A stretch of 64,000 bases of DNA, from NCBI GenBank assembly GCA_964508715.1, contig CAZDUX010000009.1, positions 1 through 64,000 on the forward strand. Reading direction: 5' to 3'. The notes under the pieces were generated by a model. The model was not told where the DNA came from, made no database searches, and saw nothing but the letters and a program-made list of their open reading frames with translations. Made by a program: the position numbers and the translations under genes. Below are positions 8,301 to 14,677 of this stretch, piece after piece. The DNA is from JAKALX01 sp964508715 (lineage in GTDB: Bacteria > Chloroflexota > Dehalococcoidia > Tepidiformales > Tepidiformaceae). Each line of letters starts with the position of its first letter. The stretch's first letter is position 1.

Positions 8301-9875
8301 CGCCGGGTCGACATTGCCCGTCGAGTCGTTGTAGGTGTCACCCGAGAACGCGCCGCCGGTCAGGAGGCCGCAGGAGTTCGAGGCAAGAGCCACGGTCCAG
8401 TGAACACCCGCGAGGGAGATGCCCTGGGTGGTGAGGCCACCAACGACGGCCGTGCTCCCGGTCGTCGTCACATGGCTGCCGTTGAAGGCGTCAATGAGGT
8501 TGACCGGGGTGAACTTGTGGAGGCCCGTGTTCGGGTCGAGGCTGAGCGTCCGGCTCACGGTGAAGCCGACACTTGCCGTGCCAGCGCCGCTCGTGGGCGT
8601 CAGGCCCGTGATCGTCGACGTCTCGAGGACGTTCCACTCCTTCACGAGCGACTTGTTCACGGCGGTCCCGCCCCAGTTAACAGTGACAACGCCACCGTTG
8701 ACGTTCGGGTAGGTCGCTACGAGCTGCTGGTCGCCGGCGCCCGTGGACACCCAGCTAAAGCAGGTCGCGAGCGAACCGTTCACCGTCTTGGTGAAGAACT
8801 GCGGGTCGCTGAACGTCTGGACCTGGTCGCCAGGCGTCTCGTAGCCGCCGCCATTCTCGATGAGGATCTGGTTCGCCTGCGACAGCGGGATGACGACGCC
8901 ATGAGCGCCGCCAGTAGCGGTGTCCTGGCCATCCGTCACGCAGACGACGTGGCGCGAACCGCGGACGTTGTTGTACACGTCCTGCACGGTAACGACGGTG
9001 TTATCGCCGATGCCGCCCATGTGGCGGAGATACGGCGTCACGAAGTTGGAGGCAGCAAGAGTCACAGGCGTCGGCGAGCAGTTGCCGCCGTCGCCATCGC
9101 TGACGAGGTGCGTGCTCAGGGTGACTGTGCTTCCCACCACGCCGTTGATGACAGTGGTGTGCGTGCCGGTCGTGTCGTTCGCCGCCGTCGTGAACGTGTT
9201 GCTCACGAGCGTCGCACCACCACCAACGGTCACATCCGCCGCGGTCCCGGCACGAGGGTCAGAAACGGTGGAATTCGTGTCCGAGCAGTAGGTGTAGCCC
9301 GGAGGAAGGGTGAAGGTCACGGTAGTTGACGTGCCAACCGCGCTCGTGCCGGCCGAGCCGGACGGAGCGCTGACCGTCACCGCGCCAACGGACGGAGCGT
9401 TCGTGGCAGCCGTGGCCGGATCAGTGTCCTTCAGGTTCGCAGACGCAACTCCGACTGTTGCGCCGGACACCGTCCCGTGAACGGTCAGCGTGAACGACTG
9501 TCCACTGAGGGCCGCCCAGGTGCCAAGGGCACACGTGTTGGCTGTAATCGTACCAACCGTGATGCCACCGGACGCGGTGCAGGTCGTCGTTCCGGAGGCG
9601 GTGACGCCCCCAGGTAGCGTAACCGTTGCAACGACGGCGCCATTGCTAGAGCCCGAGATCGCAGTGCCGGTCAGAACATAGGTGATCTGATCACCAATGT
9701 CGACCGTCGCCCCTGCGGCCGGAGACTGGGTCAGAGTGTAGGTGCCGGCCGGGATTGCCGCGTCCGACTTCTGCCACTGCGAGCCCAGGGTCGCGATAAC
9801 CGCGAGAGCAGCGAGAAGCGCGAGCATGAGCCCGAACTTCTTACCGCCCACGGTCTGAGCGATTTCCTTACTCAA
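5364..9875 (-). CDS. Giant S-layer-like surface protein
   Basis: The product is a 1503-residue exported protein. After a short basic N-terminus there is a hydrophobic export segment (LMLALLAALAVIATLG), then long Thr/Ser/Gly/Val-rich stretches. The first of these, with TYTLTQSPAAGATVDIGDQITY, resembles the DUF11-type beta-sandwich repeats of bacterial surface proteins. The extreme C-terminus (LRWSLVTWNGADNIP to LKGGSAYWIAITGPG) looks like the all-beta terminal domain common in Chloroflexota extracellular proteins. No enzyme motif is visible. The start is TTG at 9875: a GGAGAGG site lies exactly 8 bases upstream, whereas the ATG at 9974 would add 33 residues encoded partly by a 7-bp repeat. Size and composition suggest a major envelope component. 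Confidence 0.8.
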   Translation of the reverse strand: MSKEIAQTVGGKKFGLMLALLAALAVIATLGSQWQKSDAAIPAGTYTLTQSPAAGATVDIGDQITYVLTGTAISGSSNGAVVATVTLPGGVTASGTTTCTASGGITVGTITANTCALGTWAALSGQSFTLTVHGTVSGATVGVASANLKDTDPATAATNAPSVGAVTVSAPSGSAGTSAVGTSTTVTFTLPPGYTYCSDTNSTVSDPRAGTAADVTVGGGATLVSNTFTTAANDTTGTHTTVINGVVGSTVTLSTHLVSDGDGGNCSPTPVTLAASNFVTPYLRHMGGIGDNTVVTVQDVYNNVRGSRHVVCVTDGQDTATGGAHGVVIPLSQANQILIENGGGYETPGDQVQTFSDPQFFTKTVNGSLATCFSWVSTGAGDQQLVATYPNVNGGVVTVNWGGTAVNKSLVKEWNVLETSTITGLTPTSGAGTASVGFTVSRTLSLDPNTGLHKFTPVNLIDAFNGSHVTTTGSTAVVGGLTTQGISLAGVHWTVALASNSCGLLTGGAFSGDTYNDSTGNVDPASLPNVTLIQGNNSATDCTTSRTATVIFTGTEPGPLGSGAGNTVTQTVVISFTQPVPIKQVLLAWAGQRVLLDHDWRIPPGEGLVSSTAPVPGACPFPPTAQITYIKGAEGPGNFVAGLNATLNGADQATIALTGDTQGNADNSQMGDYPSRPQDACISRVIYESEDQGEVDVEAFPASTNLGGVGKVAFVIYYMKLNQVQLSLVTQVAKPTHNLSGPGYYADYAPGNPWDASKDATSGSADWNVSKDILVRGRVTGWFTNSNPSGRARDDSNKQNVLPADRWVMPDDWANIAGGAALASTFRPSYDLMFAPNNAAGFALGLPYSTVASSANVPGNQIAAVAATSTGKGNGFGSPITNLPIVVTTKAFMAVGQTILIGNQAAVICGISPTSNSITVRPFNAVTYTCNGFPGTASGLTTAPAAGTPIFAFLAGVPFVGPYSLVDIPNFSGVLGAAENNNGGQMPPTASVWRDTTQGDGVVDWWDAPMPPAETSVAIRGTGFIKQVLKETVYYNGTPVTDAVANGGTQYFPNPYYYQNIPASPWLPAVASGGGFIWDSWGGDGPNVTGCFFGAATCAGGNGPYHFWQPAIIGTNSYGVGDSTVSSVNAVELAGIRLAYSDPTIARDLVVYSDNHGEFMVTANGDFKTDLSACATNVLAGGKQCKPGDKVGVGTITAVADYPDFVKHFPVASNAVTVNWTWGGYKDVTVEKGETDQYSYLVFHAMDRDGHCAASDGAVLLHPVLTSLDAKALGQGTASNGIYSHYPTPNQLETVDFLIDSGNGIILGNSGSPYGYTSNATLSGERGNLIGVPTYSVAVETAYSTGMKTFPLSPLAASGQTDECQAWIKISNSLLGVTNVLTIAHDDEGNIGFDKVIDFQTTMSYTLNFRWSLVTWNGADNIPVADALKGGASTKNPAGNDISASVTAVYGWAQDAQQWLAFFPTGVNVPGANNLTALKGGSAYWIAITGPGSVTWTVSTNVG

Positions 9876-9918
9876 ATTTAGTACCTCTCCAGTCAGTTGG
9901 ACTGTTTGGGGCCCACGT

Positions 9919-9953
9919 CGATTGCCGATTGCCGATTGTCGATTTCCGATTGG
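9919..9953. repeat. Five-unit 7-bp tandem repeat (CGATTGC type)
   Basis: The units read CGATTGC, CGATTGC, CGATTGT, CGATTTC and CGATTGG without gaps. The array lies 44 bases upstream of the TTG start of the surface-protein gene, inside its presumed 5' untranslated region. Confidence 0.85.
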
Positions 9954-10149
9954 ATTTCGCCTTCGGCGGGCCATCTCCGTGGAGTGTTTCCGTGCTGGCC
10001 TGGCGTGGCCGCCTTGCCTGCACGTATCCGGACTCGCCCGGAGTTGCGGGCGATTCCCGCTACCCTCGAAAGGGCCGCGGTTCTCATTGGTGAGGTCGCC
10101 CGCTCGTCTGCCGCCAGTCCCCGGCGCAGTGGGTCCGGGCGGGTCCGGG

Positions 10150-10370
10150 CTTTTCCCTCGTTGGTCGGATTCGGGTTTCAGGTCGTTCTTCCTGCCGTTC
10201 GAGCCGAAAGCGGAGAACCACCAGCGGCGGTTCGCCCCGTGCGCCGGGCATCAGGCGGGCAGGACTCCGATCCCTCCTTTCATCATCAGGTGAGCTCCCG
10301 AATCCCGCTCAACATAAGAACGGGTTCCCCGGCACGAACTCCCGTTCGCCTCCAGGGAACCCGTTCGAGC
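10150..10370 (-). promoter_or_regulatory. Structured 5' leader of the surface-protein gene, possibly a divergent c-di-AMP-type element
   Basis: About 780 bases (9876-10658) between the surface gene and the octamer array carry no convincing gene. On the minus strand, 10318-10329 and 10355-10366 form a perfect 12-bp inverted repeat (GAACGGGTTCCC) enclosing a second hairpin (CGAAC/GTTCG). Further downstream come ACGGGGCGAACCGCC (10226-10240) and ACCCGAATCCG (10166-10176). These recall two conserved blocks of the ydaO/yuaA c-di-AMP riboswitch, in the right order. Other blocks, including the AGCTAACC segment and a clean P1 helix, are missing, so the riboswitch reading is weak. The secondary structure itself is directly visible. 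Confidence 0.3.
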
Positions 10371-10658
10371 GGGCCAGAAAAGCCAGGCGCCATCGCGGCC
10401 GCACCGGCGGAAGCTGAGAAACTGCAAGGCGCCTCCTGCAAGGGCCACGCGCCCAAAACGAACGCGAACGACATTGCCGTCGCCCGGGGTCTGCCCCGCG
10501 CGACGGTAAAGCCTTGCGAAAGGTATCGAGCACGCAATCAACGGTCAATGCCCTCCACAACTCTCGCGGACACGTCCCACGCCGGGCGTAGAACTCCCGC
10601 TGAACCTATAACGCGCCAGCCACGCACGAAGTTAACCGTCTTTACGAGCAGCCCTGTC

Positions 10659-10912
10659 GGCGAATGGGCGAATGGGCGAATGGGCGCGGTTGGGGAAAGA
10701 GCGCGTTTGGCGAATGGGCGAATGGGCGAGAGGGCGCGTTGGGCGAAAGGGCGAAAGGGCGAAAGGGCGAAAGGGCGAATGGGCGAGGGGGCGAATGGGC
10801 GAATGGGCGAAAGGGCGAATGGGCGAATGGGCGCGGTTGGCGAGAGGGCGAATGGGCGAATGGGCGAATGGGCGAGAGGGCGCGGTTGGCGAGAGGGCGA
10901 GAGGGCGAGAGG
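10659..10912. repeat. Octanucleotide tandem repeat array (GGGCGAAT / GGGCGAAA / GGGCGAGA)
   Basis: About 250 bases are built almost wholly of 8-bp units GGGCGAAT, GGGCGAAA and GGGCGAGA, interrupted four times by short GCGCGTT or GCGCGGTT variants. All three plus frames stay open through it, giving artefactual Gly-Glu-Arg-Ala-rich readings that are not genes. The same unit recurs, in the opposite orientation, in seven other gaps in this window. Confidence 0.95.
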
Positions 10913-10924
10913 ACGATGTAGGAT

Positions 10925-11317
10925 ATGCCTCTCATGAATGATCCTGTCCGGAGCTGCAAGGACCTGGATGTCTATCGGCGGGCGATGGATGTCGCCATGG
11001 AGATCTTCCAGCTGACGAAGACGTGGCCAGCCGAAGAGCGCTACTCGATGGTCGACCAGGTACGGCGGTCATCGCGTTCAGTCTGTGCCAACATCGGCGA
11101 GGCGTGGCGCAAGCGCCGGTATCCCGCGGCCTTCGTCGCCAAGCTCTCCGACGCCGAGGGAGAGGCCGGCGAGACCCTCGTCTGGCTCGAGTTCGCCCGG
11201 AGATGTGGTTACCTGCCAGCTCCGGAGGCGGCGCGCCTGGAAGATGAAGTCGACCACGTCCTCGCCCAGCTCATCCGCATGATCGACCAGCCGGCAAAAT
11301 GGACACCGGCTCGCTAA
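10925..11317 (+). CDS. Four-helix bundle protein (S23 / intervening-sequence-protein family)
   Basis: This small helical protein has 130 residues. The opening KDLDVYRRAMDVAMEIFQLT, the RRSSRSVCANIGEAW segment and the closing helix with IRMIDQ are hallmarks of the four-helix family first seen as ORFs inside 23S rRNA intervening sequences and related to Avd accessory proteins of diversity-generating retroelements. Here the gene is free-standing: no rRNA and no reverse transcriptase is in the window. The function of solitary members is unknown. ATG 10925 is taken as the start; ATG 10934 is an alternative. The gene is bracketed by octamer repeats, the long array 13 bases upstream and a short reverse-oriented one immediately downstream. 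Confidence 0.85.
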   Translation: MPLMNDPVRSCKDLDVYRRAMDVAMEIFQLTKTWPAEERYSMVDQVRRSSRSVCANIGEAWRKRRYPAAFVAKLSDAEGEAGETLVWLEFARRCGYLPAPEAARLEDEVDHVLAQLIRMIDQPAKWTPAR

Positions 11318-11320
11318 CCG

Positions 11321-11346
11321 CGCCCATTCGCCCATTCGCCCTTTCG
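11321..11346. repeat. Octamer repeat locus, reverse orientation
   Basis: CGCCCATT, CGCCCATT and CGCCCTTT, then CG, between the convergent ends of the four-helix-bundle gene and the secreted-protein gene. Confidence 0.9.
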
Positions 11347-11349
11347 CAA

Positions 11350-12474
11350 CTACGGCACCCGGATGGTCACTCCCACGATCGCCTCCTTGTGCACCCCACC
11401 CTGCGAACACCGGGCCGTGAACCGCCCGGGGTTCGTCGGCGACGTCCCCGCCGGGCTATCGGCCGGGACCGTGAAGCTCCACGACGCCCTGCCATCCGCG
11501 CCGGTCACCTTCGTCACCAGCCCGGGGTCAGCCACAACCGACCCGACCAGCCCCCCCGGCGGCGGCGGGCTCACGTACTGCGGCTCACAGCTCACACCCG
11601 CGATTGCCGGGTAGGTGAGAACGGTCGCGACAACGGTATCGCCACGGTGGTAGCCGGTACCCTGGTCATGGTCCACGCCAACGATGACATTGGCGAGCGG
11701 TAGCGTCGTCGGAACAGGCGTCGGGGTCACGAACCTCGGGTCGCACGAACCCCCGTCCGTGAAGCTGAAGGCGAAGATGGGGCCGATCTCGATGCCGTTG
11801 ATAGCCGCGTTATCGGCCGCTTTCGAACCCCAGAAGCCGGGCCCCGTGATCCGCACGCTCCCGCGGATCGCCTTCGAACCGCTCGCAGGGGGTTCGCCGC
11901 ACTGCGTCCGGAAAGCGGTACGCGCCCCGTTCAGCGCACCCTGGTCGGCGTTCGAAAGCGAACCGATGCACCCCTGCCCGGCGAACGAGGCGCGCATCGT
12001 CACGCCATTCCCGTTGTCCAGCACGATCTCCCAGCTCCCGCCCGGACCGCTGTTCATCGAAACCAGGTTCGCGTCGACGGTGTAGAAGGTGGTCTCGGCC
12101 GGGCCCGTCCGTGTGCTGTCGGAGGGCAGGCTCGCCGGGCGGGCCGTGGTCACGAGCTGCGGCACCGTCGCCTCGAGCGCCCCACGGCTCATGCTCGCCG
12201 CCCCTGCATCGGTGAAGCTGCGAAGCGCATCGTGGCCCGCGCCGCACGCATTCCCCGGCGTCGCGGTCGTCGAAGCAGCCCGGGCCGGTGTCGCGGTCGC
12301 ATAGGTCGAAGCGCCGGCAGAGGAATCGCCCGCAAGCGCGGGGACCACCTGGTGGAACGCGGGCTGCGCCCCGGCCGCCTGCTGGTTGCCAGGAAGCGAG
12401 ATGACGAGCGCGAGGGTTGCGAGGGCAACGCCAACAACGGCAGCAATAGCCGCCGGTCTGGGCATGGTGTGCAC
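11350..12474 (-). CDS. Secreted protein of unknown function
   Basis: This exported protein has 374 residues and no family I can name. A signal peptide (AAIAAVVGVALATLALVISLPG) is followed by an Ala/Thr-rich linker, a central region with several cysteines (GNACGAGHD, GQGCIGS, FRTQCGEPP), and a C-terminal Ig-like or big-domain beta region (GRASWSFTVPADSPAGT, then GRFTARC). The start chosen is GTG 12474, which has GGAGGAG nine bases upstream; an ATG at 12465 is possible. The upstream gene on the other strand begins 125 bases away, so a divergent promoter region lies at about 12475-12598. The final cysteine-containing domain suggests extracellular binding rather than catalysis. Confidence 0.65.
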   Translation of the reverse strand: MHTMPRPAAIAAVVGVALATLALVISLPGNQQAAGAQPAFHQVVPALAGDSSAGASTYATATPARAASTTATPGNACGAGHDALRSFTDAGAASMSRGALEATVPQLVTTARPASLPSDSTRTGPAETTFYTVDANLVSMNSGPGGSWEIVLDNGNGVTMRASFAGQGCIGSLSNADQGALNGARTAFRTQCGEPPASGSKAIRGSVRITGPGFWGSKAADNAAINGIEIGPIFAFSFTDGGSCDPRFVTPTPVPTTLPLANVIVGVDHDQGTGYHRGDTVVATVLTYPAIAGVSCEPQYVSPPPPGGLVGSVVADPGLVTKVTGADGRASWSFTVPADSPAGTSPTNPGRFTARCSQGGVHKEAIVGVTIRVP

Positions 12475-12598
12475 GATGGCCGACTCCTCCCCGCCCGAGG
12501 ATTGTGCCTGCGCAGCCAATTCTCTGGCAATTCGGGGTTTTCCCGGCTCTTGCCCCTCCATTCGTCGGGCAACCCTGCCCTGGCCGATACTGGTGGCG

Positions 12599-13144
12599 AT
12601 GAAAGGTATCGGCATGCGCGAGGTCGTCTCGCTGCTGGCGCTCGTCCTGGCGGCCGGCATCGGGCTCATGTTCCTCGACCCATCCGCGAGTGAATCGAAG
12701 GGGAGCCCCCAGCCCGTACACCTTGGCGACCCGCCAACGCCCACACCATCCGCGACACCGACACCGGCCCCCGTTCACATGGTGGACCAGCCCGCCAGCT
12801 GGTTGATTGAGTACATCGAACAGGGGTTCGATACGCCCGCCGCACAGGGCGTGGTTAACGCGCTCGCCTACGAATACCCGGGTGCGCCGTTCCCCGACTT
12901 CAAGGACGACCGTTGGAGCATGCGCGCAACCGCAACCGTCGAAGTGACGGCAAGCGGACTCTCCGGGTTCAAGCTACGCCACCAGGGGCAGCTCACCGTG
13001 AAGGTCGACGGCAAGGTAGTCGCCGAAGACCCCGGCGGCGCCGAACGCATCCTCGACGTGCAATTCGACCATACCCCCGGCAACGCCGACATCGTCATCG
13101 AACAGCGTGATAGCGGCGGCCCATTCGAACTCCGCTGGGAATAG
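12599..13144 (+). CDS. Secreted or membrane-anchored protein with TPTPSATPTP linker
   Basis: This 181-residue protein is of unknown function. The N-terminal hydrophobic segment (VVSLLALVLAAGIGLMFL) is either a signal peptide or an anchor. A proline/threonine linker (PPTPTPSATPTPAP) leads to a C-terminal domain with WSMRATATVEV, FKLRHQGQLTVKVDG and a final ELRWE. The alternation of strands and the Arg/Trp pattern recall PA14-like carbohydrate-binding modules, but this is a weak resemblance. ATG 12614 (AAAGG about 7 bases upstream) is an alternative start. It stands convergent with the CDP-alcohol transferase gene and divergent from the secreted-protein gene to its left. Confidence 0.65.
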   Translation: MKGIGMREVVSLLALVLAAGIGLMFLDPSASESKGSPQPVHLGDPPTPTPSATPTPAPVHMVDQPASWLIEYIEQGFDTPAAQGVVNALAYEYPGAPFPDFKDDRWSMRATATVEVTASGLSGFKLRHQGQLTVKVDGKVVAEDPGGAERILDVQFDHTPGNADIVIEQRDSGGPFELRWE

Positions 13145-13150
13145 CCCGCG

Positions 13151-13168
13151 CCTCTCGCCCTTTCGCCT
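13151..13168. repeat. Short octamer repeat locus
   Basis: CCTCTCGCCCTTTCGCCT: two to three degenerate copies of the CGCCCTTT unit in the 23-base gap between two convergent genes. It touches the stop codon of the transferase gene. Confidence 0.6.
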
Positions 13169-13794
13169 CAAGCGGGATACCCGATCCGGTTCACCCGCAG
13201 GTACACCAGCCGCCAGGCGACCGTGAGACCCGAGATGACGGCGAGAACGGCGAGCGTCCACCAGCACTGTCCCATCACCGTCCCAACGGCCATCACGAGC
13301 GAACGAACATCACGGCTGGCAAGACCGAAGACACTGTCGACGTTGCCGCCCGCGAGTCCTGGGTCGTCGCGGAGGTCCGCTTCGATACGGGCGCGGCTGA
13401 AGCTGACCACGAGCGCCCCGGCAAGCGCGAGCATCCCCACCGTCTCCGCGTGCGCATGCGATTCGAAGCGGAAGGCGTAGACGGTCATCCCCGCGATCAT
13501 CGCCGCGTCTGCGTAGCGGTCTGTTACCGCATCGAATACCGCCCCGAAGCGGGTCGCAAGGTTCTTCACCCGGGCCAGTTCGCCGTCGACTCCATCGATT
13601 ACCGAGACCGCCTGGATCGCAATGCCCCCCGCAATACTCCAGCCGAACGCGATCATCGCGCCGGTGGCGAACGCGAGCAGCAGGGTGAAAGCAGTAACGG
13701 CATTGGGAGTCGCACCTGTCCGCGCGAGCGCGCGAGCGGCGGGCCGGCTCAGGGGGCGGTTGAGGTAGCGTGAGACGACACCATCGTAGCTCAT
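13168..13794 (-). CDS. CDP-alcohol phosphatidyltransferase family protein (possible DIPP synthase)
   Basis: This integral membrane enzyme of 208 residues has several helices. It carries the family signature DG-x2-AR-x8-G-x3-D-x3-D, seen as DGVDGELARV followed by GAVFDAVTD at about residues 68-90; its aspartates bind the two metals. The reaction class is displacement of CMP from a CDP-alcohol. The gene overlaps the upstream nucleotidyltransferase by 4 bases (ATGA). That pairing matches the two halves of the bifunctional inositol-phosphate cytidylyltransferase / di-myo-inositol phosphate phosphate synthase of thermophiles. A phospholipid head-group transferase is the alternative. Confidence 0.8.
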   Translation of the reverse strand: MSYDGVVSRYLNRPLSRPAARALARTGATPNAVTAFTLLLAFATGAMIAFGWSIAGGIAIQAVSVIDGVDGELARVKNLATRFGAVFDAVTDRYADAAMIAGMTVYAFRFESHAHAETVGMLALAGALVVSFSRARIEADLRDDPGLAGGNVDSVFGLASRDVRSLVMAVGTVMGQCWWTLAVLAVISGLTVAWRLVYLRVNRIGYPA

Positions 13795-14537
13795 GCCGGC
13801 ACCCGCGCAGCGATGAGCGCCTCGGCTTCGGCAAGGTCCTCGGGGGTGTCCACGTCGTACCAGAAGCTCCCGGTGACGCCGGCCACAAAGAGCTGGCGGC
13901 GGCGAACGAGCTCACGGCAAACGTCCGAGAGTTCGCAGTTAAGAGGGAGGGCGTCGAGGGCCTTCCACGCCGCCGGACCGAAGACGAACGCACCGGTGTC
14001 GAGAGCGTCGAACGGCTCGATCCCCTTGCCAAGCTCAACGACGGTCTCGTTCTCCAGGCGGAGGCGGGTTGCCTCGGCCAGGAAGGCCGGGCTATATCCT
14101 TCGGGTGCGTGCGCCGCGACAAGGCAATCCCCGGGGCGGCTCGCTGCGGCAGCGAGGAGCCGTTTCAACAGTCCGGCCGAGAACATGTGGTCCGCCATGA
14201 GGAGCAGGAACGGCTCAGCACCGCAGAAGTCGCGGCCGGCAGCGAGCGAAAGCGCCGATCCTTCACGAAAGCGGGGATTCGATGCGAACTGGAGCCCCGG
14301 TCCGAGGTTCGACCTTCGCAGCGCCGCGCGCAGCTCTCCCTCGCGATAGCCCGTGACCACCAGGATCGCCTCCAACCCCGCCGCGGCCACCGCCTCCAGG
14401 GTGTAGGCGATGAGTGGCCGGCCGGCGACGTTCACCAGCGGTTTTGGGAGCGAAGCGGTGAGGTGTTCGAGGCGGTCACCATCGCCGGCGGCGAGGATGA
14501 CAGCACGAGACGGCATGGGAGTCCGGACAGGCTGCAT
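13791..14537 (-). CDS. Sugar-phosphate / inositol-phosphate nucleotidyltransferase
   Basis: This 248-residue Rossmann-like NTP transferase begins with the nucleotide-binding loop AVILAAGDGDRL and the SLPKPLVNVAGRPLIAYTLE segment that binds sugar phosphate. Metal-site aspartates are likely in LLMADHM and YDVDTPEDL. It forms CDP-, UDP- or dTDP-activated products from a phosphorylated polyol or sugar. Because it is translationally coupled to a CDP-alcohol transferase, a CTP:inositol-1-phosphate cytidylyltransferase role is attractive. An in-frame ATG at 14516 could be the real start. Neither start has a strong ribosome binding site. Confidence 0.82.
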   Translation of the reverse strand: MQPVRTPMPSRAVILAAGDGDRLEHLTASLPKPLVNVAGRPLIAYTLEAVAAAGLEAILVVTGYREGELRAALRRSNLGPGLQFASNPRFREGSALSLAAGRDFCGAEPFLLLMADHMFSAGLLKRLLAAAASRPGDCLVAAHAPEGYSPAFLAEATRLRLENETVVELGKGIEPFDALDTGAFVFGPAAWKALDALPLNCELSDVCRELVRRRQLFVAGVTGSFWYDVDTPEDLAEAEALIAARVPA

Positions 14538-14677
14538 CTGCCCATACTAATGGGAGAGGAGAGGGAAGGAGCGATCGGCCGGGAAATTGCAAGGCGCCGG
14601 CCCACCCGGCTCGCGCCGCGCCAACCTCCGCTGGCCGACGGCTTTCGCAGTCGGCGCTGATCGGTCAACCTTGAGCG

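Noticed and set aside
5355..9329. Long open frame of over 1300 codons opposite the giant surface-protein gene
   Set aside because: It is Arg/Val/Asp-rich with no domain, and exists because the codon bias of the real gene leaves the opposite frame open.
10659..10912. CRISPR array or coding repeats in the octamer array
   Set aside because: The unit is 8 bp with no spacers and no cas genes nearby; the apparent Gly-Glu-Trp-Ala peptides are products of the repeat in all frames.
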